A stretch of DNA of 64,000 nucleotides from Streptomyces avidinii (GTDB lineage Bacteria; Actinomycetota; Actinomycetes; Streptomycetales; Streptomycetaceae). The stretch lies in contig NZ_BMVL01000008.1 in the NCBI RefSeq assembly GCF_014650695.1, positions 268,363-332,362 on the forward strand, read 5' to 3'. Positions 34,773-42,441 of this stretch are shown here, one piece after another. How positions within the stretch are numbered: the first letter of the stretch is position 1; each line of letters opens with the position of its first letter. Below the pieces are notes generated by a model that was not told the origin of the DNA, did not search any database, and worked only from the letters and a program-made list of their open reading frames with translations. The position numbers and the translations under genes are program-made.

Positions 34773-34969
34773 CACTCGCCTCCACACCCATCCCCGTACG
34801 GGCCACTCACCGGGCCCGCTTCCACCGGCACGGGGCCCTGCCCCGTGCAGCGTCTCACCCCGGGCGCCGCCCGGGTCGAGCAACCCCGATTCTGTCAGGC
34901 CCGGACCCGGTCCGGCCCCGGCACGTCGAGCAGCGCGGTGTGATCTGCCCGGCGATCCCCCCGCGCGCC

Positions 34970-35764
34970 CTACGCGTCGGGCTGCGTGCGGGGCTCCGAG
35001 AGCAGCCCGAAGACCGCCCCCTGATTGTCGGCGACGACCGCGATCCGCCCGTAGGGGGTGTCGAAGGGGTCGGCGGTGACCCGGCCGCCGAGCCGCTGCA
35101 CGGTGATGACCGACTGGTCGCAGTCCGGTACGGCGAAGTAGGCGAGGAAGTGCGCGGGCATGATCTCGGGGAAGGCGTCGGTGATCAGGCTGCGGCCCAG
35201 GACGGCGGTGTCCGTGCCGGGGGCGGCCCCGGGCGGGGACCAGATGCGGTACTCGACGCCGGCGTCGTCCTGGTCCTGCGGGACGTAGCCGAACACCTTG
35301 GCGTAGAAGACGTCGACGGCGTCGCGGGCCCGCGTGTAGACCTCGCTCCAGCAGTACGTGTACGGCTCCTGCTGGGCCTCGAAGCCGTGGTGGGTGCCCG
35401 GCTGCCACAGGCCGAAGACGGCTCCGCCGGGGTCGGCGGCCATCGCGGCGGTGCCGTACGGGCCGACCGGCATCGGGTCCATGACCATCTGGCCGCCGGC
35501 GGCACGGATGCGCTGGGCGCAGGCGTAGGCGTCGTTGGTGTAGAGGTAGATCCCCCAAACGGTGGGCATGCGGCCGTCGGGCTTGGGCGCGAGGGCGGCG
35601 ACGTTGCGGCCGCGGCTGTAGGCCTGGGTGTAGTGGCCGTACTCGGCGCCCGCACTGCCGGCGAAGGTCCACCCGAAGAGCTCACCGTAGAACCGCTTGC
35701 CCGCCTCGACGTCCGGAAGCGAGGCGTCCACCCAGCAGGGTGCGCCTTCCACGAATGCGGCCAT
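34970..35764 (-). CDS. Two-domain VOC (glyoxalase/bleomycin-resistance fold) protein
   Basis: A 264-residue protein of two tandem VOC modules. Module one starts APCWVDASLPDVEAGKRFYGELFGW and ends FGLWQPG; module two starts YCWSEVYTRARDAVDVFYAKVFGY and ends AVFGLL. This duplicated layout is common in actinobacterial CFP32-like proteins of unknown activity. AAGGAA precedes the ATG. A similar protein is encoded at 47.7-48.4 kb. Confidence 0.88.
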   Translation of the reverse strand: MAAFVEGAPCWVDASLPDVEAGKRFYGELFGWTFAGSAGAEYGHYTQAYSRGRNVAALAPKPDGRMPTVWGIYLYTNDAYACAQRIRAAGGQMVMDPMPVGPYGTAAMAADPGGAVFGLWQPGTHHGFEAQQEPYTYCWSEVYTRARDAVDVFYAKVFGYVPQDQDDAGVEYRIWSPPGAAPGTDTAVLGRSLITDAFPEIMPAHFLAYFAVPDCDQSVITVQRLGGRVTADPFDTPYGRIAVVADNQGAVFGLLSEPRTQPDA

Positions 35765-35835
35765 GGGCCCGTTTCCTTCCGTTGTGCGGGGGTGTGTACC
35801 CTCCCACCTCTCCCAGCCATGATCTGCCCGAAAAC

Positions 35836-35844
35836 TTGTCCACA
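35836..35844. promoter_or_regulatory. DnaA-box-like nonamer
   Basis: TTGTCCACA matches the Streptomyces DnaA box exactly and lies in a 285-bp intergenic gap. The same nonamer within AAAAsTTGTCCACAGCCTGT recurs at 54.7 kb. A single box is not an origin. Confidence 0.45.
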
Positions 35845-36037
35845 GCCTGTTGATAAGACTATTCGGGGGAAACCTTGCGGAACCGGGCGACACGCCCGGG
35901 ACGGCGGCGGGGGCGCACAAGGCCCGATTTCCGGCTGGAATGCGCCCCCTCGGCCGGCCGGGAGCACCTTCCGCCCAGGCCAGGGACCCCGTAACCCCAT
36001 TTGCAGGCGGCCGAATAGCGCGCCGATCACCCCTCGG

Positions 36038-36043
36038 TAAGCT
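36038..36043 (+). promoter_or_regulatory. -10 box of a leaderless promoter (TetR gene)
   Basis: TAAGCT ends 6 nt before the ATG of the TetR gene and overlaps the GCTGACG half-site at 36041-36047, so bound regulator would cover the -10 and start. Confidence 0.55.
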
Positions 36044-36057
36044 GACGGCATGACAGG
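36041..36057. promoter_or_regulatory. Degenerate operator over the TetR start
   Basis: GCTGACG GCA TGACAGG has a perfect left arm and a right arm with two core mismatches. It spans the -10 box and the start codon of the TetR gene. Weak autoregulation is possible. Confidence 0.4.
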
Positions 36058-36697
36058 ACAAGTACGCACCGTCGACGGGCGTGTCGCCGGCCGGCGCGGC
36101 CAGGCGACGCGGCAGAAGCTGCTCGACTGCCTCGGCGAGATGCTCAGCTCCTCGCCGTACCGCGACGTCAAAGTGATCGACGTCGCCCGCAAGGCCGGTA
36201 CCTCCCCCGCGACCTTCTACCAGTACTTCCCGGACGTCGAGGGCGCCGTCCTGGAGATCGCCGAACAAATGGCCACCGAGGGCGCGCAGTTGACGTCGCT
36301 CGTCGAGGGCCGGACCTGGGTCGGCAAGTCAGGCTGGGCCGCCGCCGAGGAACTCGTCGAGGGCTTCCTGGAGTTCTGGCGCCGCAACGACGCGATCCTG
36401 CGGGTCGTCGACCTCGGTGCAGCCGAGGGCGACAAGCGCTTCTACAAGATCCGCATGAAGATCCTGAACTCGGTCACCAACTCCCTCACGGAATCGATGA
36501 AGGAGCTCCAGGCCAAGGGCAAGGTCGACAAGGACATCAGCCCCGCGGCGATGGCCGGCTCGCTCGTCGCGATGCTGGCCGCGGTCGCCTCGCACCAGAA
36601 GGGCTTCCAGACCTGGGGCGTCAAGCAGGCCGAGCTCAAGCCGAACCTGGCACTGCTCGTCCATCTCGGCATCACGGGCAAGAAGCCGACGAAGTAG
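36050..36697 (+). CDS. TetR-family transcriptional regulator, candidate regulator of the palindrome regulon
   Basis: A 215-residue TetR protein. The HTH is at about residues 21-66: TRQKLLDCLGEMLSSSPYRDVKVIDVARKAGTSPA is read with the TFYQYFP recognition-helix end. The C-terminal ligand domain (about 80-205) is helical and hydrophobic. It is the only TetR gene in the window and lies in the middle of the units that carry the CTGACG palindrome. The ATG follows a leaderless -10. The ligand is expected to be an acyl-CoA intermediate by analogy with KstR-type repressors, but this is inference; the operator sequence differs from both KstR and KstR2. Confidence 0.9.
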   Translation: MTGQVRTVDGRVAGRRGQATRQKLLDCLGEMLSSSPYRDVKVIDVARKAGTSPATFYQYFPDVEGAVLEIAEQMATEGAQLTSLVEGRTWVGKSGWAAAEELVEGFLEFWRRNDAILRVVDLGAAEGDKRFYKIRMKILNSVTNSLTESMKELQAKGKVDKDISPAAMAGSLVAMLAAVASHQKGFQTWGVKQAELKPNLALLVHLGITGKKPTK

Positions 36698-36744
36698 CGG
36701 CGGACCCCCGGACGTCCTCCAGGGGCCCGCCGTCCACTCCAACC

Positions 36745-36850
36745 GCTCCGATCACGCCTGCGCTCACGCTGATCGCACCTGCGCTCACGTCTGAGATCAC
36801 GCCCTGAAATGACGCCCTGCGATCACGTCTGAGATCACGCCTGAGATCAG
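36745..36850. repeat. Degenerate tandem repeats with GATCACG units
   Basis: Repeats of ATCACG(T/C)CTGAGATCACG and CCTGCGCTCACG fill the gap between the TetR gene and the Ddn-like gene, running into the stop codon of the latter. At least five imperfect units are seen. Confidence 0.65.
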
Positions 36851-37320
36851 CGACGCTCCAGGCGGAACAGCCGGATCTCGCGCTCGATGCGCGCCTGGTA
36901 CGTCGCATACGGCGGCCAGAACCTCAGCACCGCCTGCCACGCCTCCGCGCGTTCCTCACCCGCCAGCAGCCGGGCCCGGACGGGGACGTCCCGGCCTTGC
37001 CAACTCACGTCCGCGTCCGGGTGCTTGAGCAAGTTCCCGGTCCATGCCGGGTGCCCGGGCCGGCCGAAGTTGGAGCCGATCAGGATCCACGTCGTACCGC
37101 CGTCCTCCGGCATGCAGGCGAGCGGGGTGGTGCGCGGCTCACCGGTTCTGGCGCCCTTGGCGGTGAGGATCACGCCCGGCAGCATCTGGGCACTGAGGAT
37201 GACCTTGCCGCGGGTCAGCTTGTGCACCGCCTTGTCCACGGCGGGGATGAAGTGCGGCGCGATCTTGGCGAAGAGCTTGGTCGAGGAGACCTTCTGCATC
37301 AACTTGACGCCGGGAGCCAT
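36847..37320 (-). CDS. Ddn-like deazaflavin (F420)-dependent nitroreductase-family protein
   Basis: A 157-residue protein of the Ddn/DUF385 split-barrel family. It carries VILTAKGARTGEPRTTPL, WILIGSNFGRPGHPAW and the LLKHPDADVSWQGRD strand. Relatives use reduced F420 to reduce quinones or enones. Its ATG overlaps the dehydrogenase stop by one base (TGATG), so the two are co-translated. It adds a third likely F420 enzyme to the regulon. Confidence 0.9.
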   Translation of the reverse strand: MAPGVKLMQKVSSTKLFAKIAPHFIPAVDKAVHKLTRGKVILSAQMLPGVILTAKGARTGEPRTTPLACMPEDGGTTWILIGSNFGRPGHPAWTGNLLKHPDADVSWQGRDVPVRARLLAGEERAEAWQAVLRFWPPYATYQARIEREIRLFRLERR

Positions 37321-38660
37321 CAGACGGCCACCTTCTCCGGTGCGGGCGGGAACGGGGGCGGGGGCGCGGTGGAGGCGGATGCCGCGGCCGGCGACGCGGC
37401 CGGGTCCGCCGCTGTGTCCGCCGCTGCGTCCGCCGCTGTGTCCGTGTGCGCGGTCGGGGCACGATGTCCCGGCGGGACAGCCGCGGCCGGGTCCGTGAAC
37501 AGGCCCGCACGGTCGGCGGCGTGCGCCCGCAACCGGTGGACCGGGCCGAACAGCAGCTCGTCGGCCGCCGCCCGCTTGAAGTAGAGGTGCGCGTCGTGCT
37601 CCCAGGTGAAGCCGATGCCGCCGTGCAGCTGGATGGCCTCGCCCGCTGTCACCCGGAGGGCCTCCAGGGCCTGGGCGAGCGCGAGGCCGCCCTGATCCGG
37701 GTCCCAGGCGGCGTAGTAGGCCGCCGAGCGGGCCGCCTGCACCTGGACGTACAGGTCGGCGAGCCGGTGCTTGACCGCCTGGAAGGACCCGATCGCCCGG
37801 CCGAACTGCTCGCGCTGGCGTACGTACTCGACCGTGCGGGCGAGTGCCCGGTCCGCCGCGCCGACCGCCTCGGCGGCCAATACGGCGGAGACGGTACGCC
37901 CGGTCGCGGCGAGCGCGGCCGCCACATCGGCCCCTTCGTCGCCGAGCAACTCCGCAGGGACGTCCCTCAGCTGGATCCGGGCCTGCGGCCGGGTCTCGTC
38001 CAGGACGGCCTGCCGCGTCCGTACGAGGCCGGGCGCGTCCTCCCGTACGAGGAACAGCAGCATGCGGCTGCGCGCGAAGCCGCCGGTGTGCGCCGCGACC
38101 AGCAGCAGCCCGGCGCTGTGCCCGTCGAGCACCTGCGCGGCCTCCCCGTACAGCCGCCAACCGCCTCCGGCGGCGTCGGCGTCGGCGCGGGCCTGGACGC
38201 CGCCCGCGCGGCCACCGCCGGCCCACAGCCCGGAGGCGTCCTCGCCGGTCAGCGCGAGGGCGGTGGCCAGCGCCGCGCCGCTGACGGCGAGGGTGGCGGT
38301 CAGCGTGCCCGTCGCGAGCGGCGGAAGCAGCGCGGAGCGCTGGGCGGCGGTACCGAGCGCGGTGATCAGCGGCACGCACAGTGCCGCGGTGGCCAGCAGC
38401 GGCGAGGGCAGCAGCGCCCGGCCGGTCTCCTCGCAGGCGAGCGCCAGGTCGGCGGGGGTGCAGCCGACGCCGCCGTACTCCTCGGCGACGGCGATGCCCG
38501 GCAGCCCGAGCTGCCGGGCGAGCTGCTGCCAGAGCTCGCGGTCGTGTCCGGCGGTGGTGCGGACTGCGGCCTTGACCTCGTCGGGGCCGCAGCGTTTGCC
38601 GAGGATCTCGCGCAGGGTACGGCGTATCTCGTCCTGCTCCGCGGTGAAGGCGGCATCCAT
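37320..38660 (-). CDS. Acyl-CoA dehydrogenase
   Basis: A 446-residue flavoprotein. It has an N-terminal helical domain, GIAVAEEYGGVGCTPADLALACEETGRA, the C-terminal four-helix segment YVRQREQFGRAIGSFQAVKHRLADL and QLHGGIGFTWEHDAHLYFKRA. It introduces a C=C bond into an acyl-CoA. The last 60 residues are Ala/Thr/Asp/Pro repeats (DTAADAAADTAADPAA) and are not part of the fold. Operator copy 6 lies in its promoter region, and the Ltp gene diverges from it. Confidence 0.92.
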   Translation of the reverse strand: MDAAFTAEQDEIRRTLREILGKRCGPDEVKAAVRTTAGHDRELWQQLARQLGLPGIAVAEEYGGVGCTPADLALACEETGRALLPSPLLATAALCVPLITALGTAAQRSALLPPLATGTLTATLAVSGAALATALALTGEDASGLWAGGGRAGGVQARADADAAGGGWRLYGEAAQVLDGHSAGLLLVAAHTGGFARSRMLLFLVREDAPGLVRTRQAVLDETRPQARIQLRDVPAELLGDEGADVAAALAATGRTVSAVLAAEAVGAADRALARTVEYVRQREQFGRAIGSFQAVKHRLADLYVQVQAARSAAYYAAWDPDQGGLALAQALEALRVTAGEAIQLHGGIGFTWEHDAHLYFKRAAADELLFGPVHRLRAHAADRAGLFTDPAAAVPPGHRAPTAHTDTAADAAADTAADPAASPAAASASTAPPPPFPPAPEKVAV

Positions 38661-38705
38661 CTCGGGCTCCTCCCGGGGGCACCTCCCAGCGGCGGCCGGA
38701 AGGTA

Positions 38706-38722
38706 TCTGACGGGCCGTCATG
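38706..38722. promoter_or_regulatory. TetR-type operator, copy 6 (one mismatch)
   Basis: TCTGACG GGC CGTCATG is 45 bp upstream of the acyl-CoA dehydrogenase start; on the minus strand a TACCTT -10-like hexamer begins close to the operator edge. Confidence 0.7.
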
Positions 38723-38786
38723 TTAGGCCCGGCGGAGACAGATGCACAGGGGGCGGCGGGGGCGGGTTGCGTGGAGGGGTCTAGCA

Positions 38787-38803
38787 TCTGACGTAGCGTC
38801 AGA
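38787..38803. promoter_or_regulatory. TetR-type operator, copy 7 (perfect)
   Basis: TCTGACG TAG CGTCAGA, perfect over both 7-bp arms. It fills exactly the 17 bp between CTAGCA (38781-38786) and TATACC (38804-38809), the -35/-10 candidates of the Ltp gene, whose ATG follows 8 nt later. Confidence 0.85.
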
Positions 38804-38817
38804 TATACCGTCCCTTC

Positions 38818-40023
38818 ATGCCTGGACTCACATCTGGACCCACATCTGAACCCACGTCCCGCCCCCGCCGGAGGGTCGCGGTGGTCGGCGTCGCCCTCTC
38901 GGACTGCGGACGGGTCGACGGCCCCACCCCCTACGCCCTGCACGCACAGGCCGCCCGGCGCGCCCTGGCCGACTCCGGCCTGGACCGCTCCGTCATCGAC
39001 GGCTTCGCCTCCGCCGGCCTGGGCACGCTGGCACCGGTGGAGGTCGCCGAGTACCTGGGCCTGCGCCCCACCTGGGTCGACTCCACCTCGGTGGGCGGCT
39101 CGACCTGGGAGGTCATGGCCGCCCACGCGGCGGACGCCATCGCCGCCGGGCACACCAACGCCGTACTCCTGGTCTACGGATCCACCGCCCGGGCGGACAT
39201 CAAGGCCCGGCGGCGCACCTCGAACCTCTCCTTCGGAGCACGGGGACCGCTGCAGTTCGAGGTCCCGTACGGGCACACGCTGATCTCCAAGTACGCCATG
39301 GCCGCCCGCCGCCACATGCACGAATACGGGACGACGCTGGAACAGCTCGCCTCGGTCGCCGTACAGGCCCGCGCGAACGCCGCCACGAACCCGGACGCGA
39401 TGTTCCGCGACCCGATCACCGTCGAGGACGTACTCGGCGGCGACATGATCGCCGACCCCTTCACCAAGCTGCACTGCTGCATCCGCTCGGACGGCGGCTG
39501 CGCGGTCCTCCTGGCGGCGGAGGACTACGTACCGGACACCGCCAAGGCACCCGTCTGGATCCTGGGGGCGGGTACGTCCGTCTCCCACACCACCATGTCG
39601 GAGTGGGAGGACCTCACGGTGTCCCCGGCCGCCGTCTCGGGCCGCATCGCCTTCGAACGGGCCGGCCTCACGCCCGCGGACGTGGACCTCGCGGAGATCT
39701 ACGACGCCTTCACCTACATGACCCTGGTCACCCTGGAGGACCTCGGCTTCTGCGCCAAGGGCGAGGGCGGCGCCTTCGTGGAGAAGGGCCGCCTGCTGCG
39801 CGACGGGGAACTCCCGGTCAACACCGACGGCGGCGGCCTCTCGGCCTGCCACCCCGGCATGCGCGGCCTGTTCCTGCTGGTCGAGGCCGTCCGCCAACTC
39901 CGCGGCGAGGCAGGCCCGGGCCAGGTCACCAAACCCGGCGGCCGCCTCCCGGAGGTCGCCCTGGCCTCGGGCACGGGCGGCTGGTTCTGCTCGTCGGGGA
40001 CGGTACTGCTGGGGCGGGGGTGA
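38818..40023 (+). CDS. Thiolase-like lipid-transfer protein (second Ltp)
   Basis: A 401-residue thiolase-fold protein. N-terminal TSGPTSEPTS micro-repeats precede RVAVVGVALSDCGR. It carries STSVGGSTWEVMAAHAADA near residue 92, YAMAARRHMHEYGTTLEQL, EIYDAFTYMTLVTLEDLGF and NTDGGGLSACHPGMRG. The segment aligned with the thiolase nucleophile loop reads GGST here versus GGSCAT in the other Ltp, while the CHPG loop is kept. It may be a thiolase-like partner subunit or use another nucleophile. The promoter is leaderless-like and covered by operator copy 7; the gene is monocistronic. Confidence 0.88.
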   Translation: MPGLTSGPTSEPTSRPRRRVAVVGVALSDCGRVDGPTPYALHAQAARRALADSGLDRSVIDGFASAGLGTLAPVEVAEYLGLRPTWVDSTSVGGSTWEVMAAHAADAIAAGHTNAVLLVYGSTARADIKARRRTSNLSFGARGPLQFEVPYGHTLISKYAMAARRHMHEYGTTLEQLASVAVQARANAATNPDAMFRDPITVEDVLGGDMIADPFTKLHCCIRSDGGCAVLLAAEDYVPDTAKAPVWILGAGTSVSHTTMSEWEDLTVSPAAVSGRIAFERAGLTPADVDLAEIYDAFTYMTLVTLEDLGFCAKGEGGAFVEKGRLLRDGELPVNTDGGGLSACHPGMRGLFLLVEAVRQLRGEAGPGQVTKPGGRLPEVALASGTGGWFCSSGTVLLGRG

Positions 40024-40084
40024 GGGGGCGGGGCGAGCGGGCGCGGGGCGGGCGGGCGCGGTGAGAGGGCGCCTCTTCCGTGAC

Positions 40085-40291
40085 CTACTTCCCCTCGGCG
40101 AGGGTGTGGGCGACGAGCGCGTTGGCGTGTCCGTGCCCGAGGCCGTGCTCGGTCTTGAGCCACGAGACGAGCTCCATGTGCTTGGTCAGCGGCGAGGAGC
40201 GAATGAGGTCCTGCCACTCCCCGATCGGGCGCCCGTACTTCTTCTCGATCGAGGGGAAGTAGCTGACGGGGCCCTTGACTGTCTCGGCCAT
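40085..40291 (-). CDS. Small DUF4287-type protein
   Basis: A 68-residue protein: MAETVKGPVSYFPSIEKKYG, then WQDLIRSS and LVSWLKTEHGLGHGHANALVAH. The YFPSIEKKYG/GxGHGHANALV pattern is the DUF4287 family, often fused to DUF5655, and of unknown function. GGAGG lies upstream of the ATG. It is convergent with the Ltp gene. Confidence 0.85.
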   Translation of the reverse strand: MAETVKGPVSYFPSIEKKYGRPIGEWQDLIRSSPLTKHMELVSWLKTEHGLGHGHANALVAHTLAEGK

Positions 40292-40293
40292 GG

Positions 40294-40642
40294 TGCGTCT
40301 CCTCCGGGGTGGGCGGGTGCGTGTGGTGCGGGTGCGGGTGCGGGTGCGGGACCGTGCGGTGTGGCGCGGTGTCTCGTTCCGTAGGTATGACTGGGGCGGG
40401 GGCGGAAACTCATCGGCCCCGGGGAAGATTCTTCGGGAGGTCGAGGCGGAGGCCGGGCAGGCGGGGTCGGTGACGTTCGGCGGTGTGGGCGGGCGGGGTC
40501 CACTCTGACTACCGCCCGAGTGAACCCCGCCCCCGCACCCCCGCCGCGCGAATCCGACCCGCCGCCCCGCCACCCCCCAGTCCCCGCCCCCCAGTCCCCG
40601 CCCCCTGGCCCCACTGGCCCCCACCCCCCGCCCTGCTGTTCC
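40294..40642. repeat. Intergenic gap with simple repeats
   Basis: No gene is seen. The gap holds a GCGGGT-type repeat (about 40316-40355) and a pyrimidine tract with two copies of CCCCCCAGTCCCCGC (about 40572-40605). Promoters of the flanking divergent genes must lie here, but no clear box was found. Confidence 0.5.
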
Positions 40643-41353
40643 ATGAGCCTCATGACCAGCGATGCCAGTGGAACCGGCCAGGCCGGTGGAGCTGCCCCCG
40701 ACGACTTTCGCGCCACCCTGCACTCCCTGCGCGTGTGGGACTCACCGCTGCCCGGGTTCGATCCCGGGGCCGCACCCCGGGAGCCGTCGGCGCTGTTCCG
40801 GGAGTGGTTCGTGCATGCCGCCCGGGCCGGGCAGTTGGAGCCGCACACCATGAGTCTGGCGACGGTGGACGGGGACGGGCGGCCCGACGTGCGGACGTTG
40901 ATGCTGCACGACGTCGACGCGCGCGGCTGGCACTTCGCCTCGCACGCCACCAGCGCCAAGGGCGTGCAGCTGGCCGGGCGGCCGGAGGCGGCGCTCGGGT
41001 TCTACTGGCCCTCCGTGGGCCGCCAGGTCCGCGTCCGGGGCCGGGTCACCGCCTGCGGGCCCGAGGAGAGCCGTGCGGACCTGGCGGTCCGCTCGCGGGG
41101 TGCGCTCGCCGCCGCGCTCACGGGCCGGCAGAGTGAGGTGCTCGGCTCCGTGGAGGAGCTGGCGCGGGTCTCGGCCGCGGCCTGGGAGCGGGCCGGAGCC
41201 GAGCCGGACACGCCGGCTCCGACCTGGACGCGGTACGTGCTGGACCCCGCCGAGGTGGAGTTCTTCCAGGGGGACGCCGCGCGCCGGCACATCCGCCTGC
41301 GGTACTCCCGTACTCCCGGCGGGTCCTGGGACCGCGAGCTGCTCTGGCCCTGA
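40643..41353 (+). CDS. PNPOx-family (pyridoxamine 5'-phosphate oxidase-like) flavoprotein
   Basis: A 236-residue split-barrel protein. The FMN-binding segments SLATVDGDGRPDVRTLMLHDVDARGWHF and HATSAKGVQL, and the C-terminal EFFQGDAARRHIRLRYSR with its WDRELLWP ending, match the PdxH family. True pyridoxal phosphate synthesis or another flavin reaction are both possible. The ATG at 40643 is the first after a Pro-rich region; ATG 40652 is an alternative. It is convergent with the DUF35 gene by 4 bp. Confidence 0.85.
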   Translation: MSLMTSDASGTGQAGGAAPDDFRATLHSLRVWDSPLPGFDPGAAPREPSALFREWFVHAARAGQLEPHTMSLATVDGDGRPDVRTLMLHDVDARGWHFASHATSAKGVQLAGRPEAALGFYWPSVGRQVRVRGRVTACGPEESRADLAVRSRGALAAALTGRQSEVLGSVEELARVSAAAWERAGAEPDTPAPTWTRYVLDPAEVEFFQGDAARRHIRLRYSRTPGGSWDRELLWP

Positions 41354-41357
41354 TCCG

Positions 41358-41783
41358 TCAGTCCGGCGGCGCGGGCCGGAAGACCGCCACCCACACCCCG
41401 TCCGCCGCCTCGCGGAAGGTGACCGTCAGCGGCATGCCGATGCGCAGGTCCGCCGCCTCGCAGTCCACCGCTTCGGTCATCATCCGCGGGCCCTCGGCCA
41501 GGTCGACGACGGCTGCCGTGTACGGGACGCGCGTACCGAACGGCGGGAGGTCGTTGCGGTGGATCACCGACCAGGTGTAGAGGGTCGCCCGGCCGCTCGC
41601 CGTCTCCCAGCCGACGCGGTCCTCGCCCGCCCAGCAGAACGGGCAGAACTCGCGCGGGTAGTGGTGCGCCCGCCCGCAGTCGGCGCAGCGCCGCAGCAGC
41701 AGCCGGCCCTCGGCGGCGGCGTCCCAGTAGGGGCGGGTGAAGTCGTCCGCCTCGGGGAGGTCGTAGCGCACGGCGCCGGTCAC
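41358..41783 (-). CDS. DUF35 / OB-fold zinc-ribbon protein (second copy)
   Basis: A 141-residue protein with the zinc ribbon CADCGRAHHYPREFCPFC (about residues 32-49) and an OB-fold ending VTFREAADGVWVAVF. It has the same design as the DUF35 at 25.4 kb. Its GTG overlaps the stop of the DoxX gene by 4 bp, so it is expressed with that membrane protein rather than with an Ltp gene. It could serve the second Ltp at 38.8 kb in trans. Confidence 0.9.
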   Translation of the reverse strand: MTGAVRYDLPEADDFTRPYWDAAAEGRLLLRRCADCGRAHHYPREFCPFCWAGEDRVGWETASGRATLYTWSVIHRNDLPPFGTRVPYTAAVVDLAEGPRMMTEAVDCEAADLRIGMPLTVTFREAADGVWVAVFRPAPPD

Positions 41784-42232
41784 AGGAACAGTCCGATCGC
41801 CGCGTCGAGGGACCAGGTCTGCCAGGACATCGCGAGGAGCGCGACGAGCGAGATGAGCGCCATCATCGCGTTCTGTCCCTGCTCGGCCCAGTCGTGGATC
41901 ATCAGCACGAGGTAGAGCAGGTTCAGCAGGAGGCCGCCGACCAGGGCGACCGGGGTCAGGAAGCCGAGCACCAGGCCCAGCCCGAGTGCGAGTTCCGCGT
42001 AGACGACGATGTACGCCATCGCCTTCGGCCGTGGTGCGACGATCAGTTCGAAGCCGCCCTTGACGAAGGTCCAGCGGTGTTTGCCGGCGACGTCGGCGGC
42101 CCAGGCGATGCCGGTGCCGCGTTCGAACCAGCCCTTCTTGTCCTTGTGCCGCCAGCTCTCCAGCCACCACAGGCCGAGGCCTATCCGGAGCACGGCGAGC
42201 CATTCGGCCCCACTGAGCCAGATGGTCTGCAT
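41780..42232 (-). CDS. DoxX-family membrane protein
   Basis: A 150-residue protein with four membrane helices. AVLRIGLGLWWLESWRHKDKKGWFERG matches the DoxX N-terminal helix and loop, followed by AYIVVYAELALGLGLVLGFLTPVALVGG. DoxX proteins are linked to membrane quinone or redox chemistry. The promoter is well defined: the operator half-site gives the -35 and TACGCG the -10. It is translationally coupled with the DUF35 gene. Confidence 0.88.
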   Translation of the reverse strand: MQTIWLSGAEWLAVLRIGLGLWWLESWRHKDKKGWFERGTGIAWAADVAGKHRWTFVKGGFELIVAPRPKAMAYIVVYAELALGLGLVLGFLTPVALVGGLLLNLLYLVLMIHDWAEQGQNAMMALISLVALLAMSWQTWSLDAAIGLFL

Positions 42233-42260
42233 CGGCAGCCCCCACCCCTCTCGCGTTCGA

Positions 42261-42289
42261 CGCGTACGCTCAATCTGACGGTACGTCAG
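42261..42289 (-). promoter_or_regulatory. DoxX-DUF35 promoter overlapping the operator
   Basis: On the minus strand CTGACG (42289-42284) is the -35, with a 17-bp spacer and TACGCG -10 (42266-42261). Confidence 0.6.
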
Positions 42290-42290
42290 T
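42274..42290. promoter_or_regulatory. TetR-type operator, copy 8
   Basis: TCTGACG GTA CGTCAGT, perfect in the core. The palindrome extends outward as CGCTCAA...TTGAGCG with one extra base, giving the longest dyad of all copies. Confidence 0.8.
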
Positions 42291-42427
42291 TGAGCGGATC
42301 CCGAGCGTTCCCGCAAGGCCCCCGGCCGACCGCGGATTCACGGGGCCCGCGCGCGTGGCGCGCGCGCCCGTGATCGATCCGCAATCGATTCCCCGCCCGA
42401 CCGAGACCCATCAACCCAGCGTGGCGA

Positions 42428-42433
42428 TACGAT
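42428..42433 (+). promoter_or_regulatory. -10 box of a leaderless promoter
   Basis: TACGAT ends 8 nt before the ATG of the flavin monooxygenase gene, with no ribosome-binding site. Confidence 0.5.
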
Positions 42434-42441
42434 CACACCTC

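Noticed and set aside
35836..35844. Replication origin
   Set aside because: A single DnaA nonamer without dnaA/dnaN or a cluster of boxes is not an origin.
36847..39897. Long minus-strand open frame of about 1000 codons
   Set aside because: It is mostly the antisense or out-of-frame reading of the dehydrogenase and Ltp genes; only its 3' end is the real Ddn-like gene.
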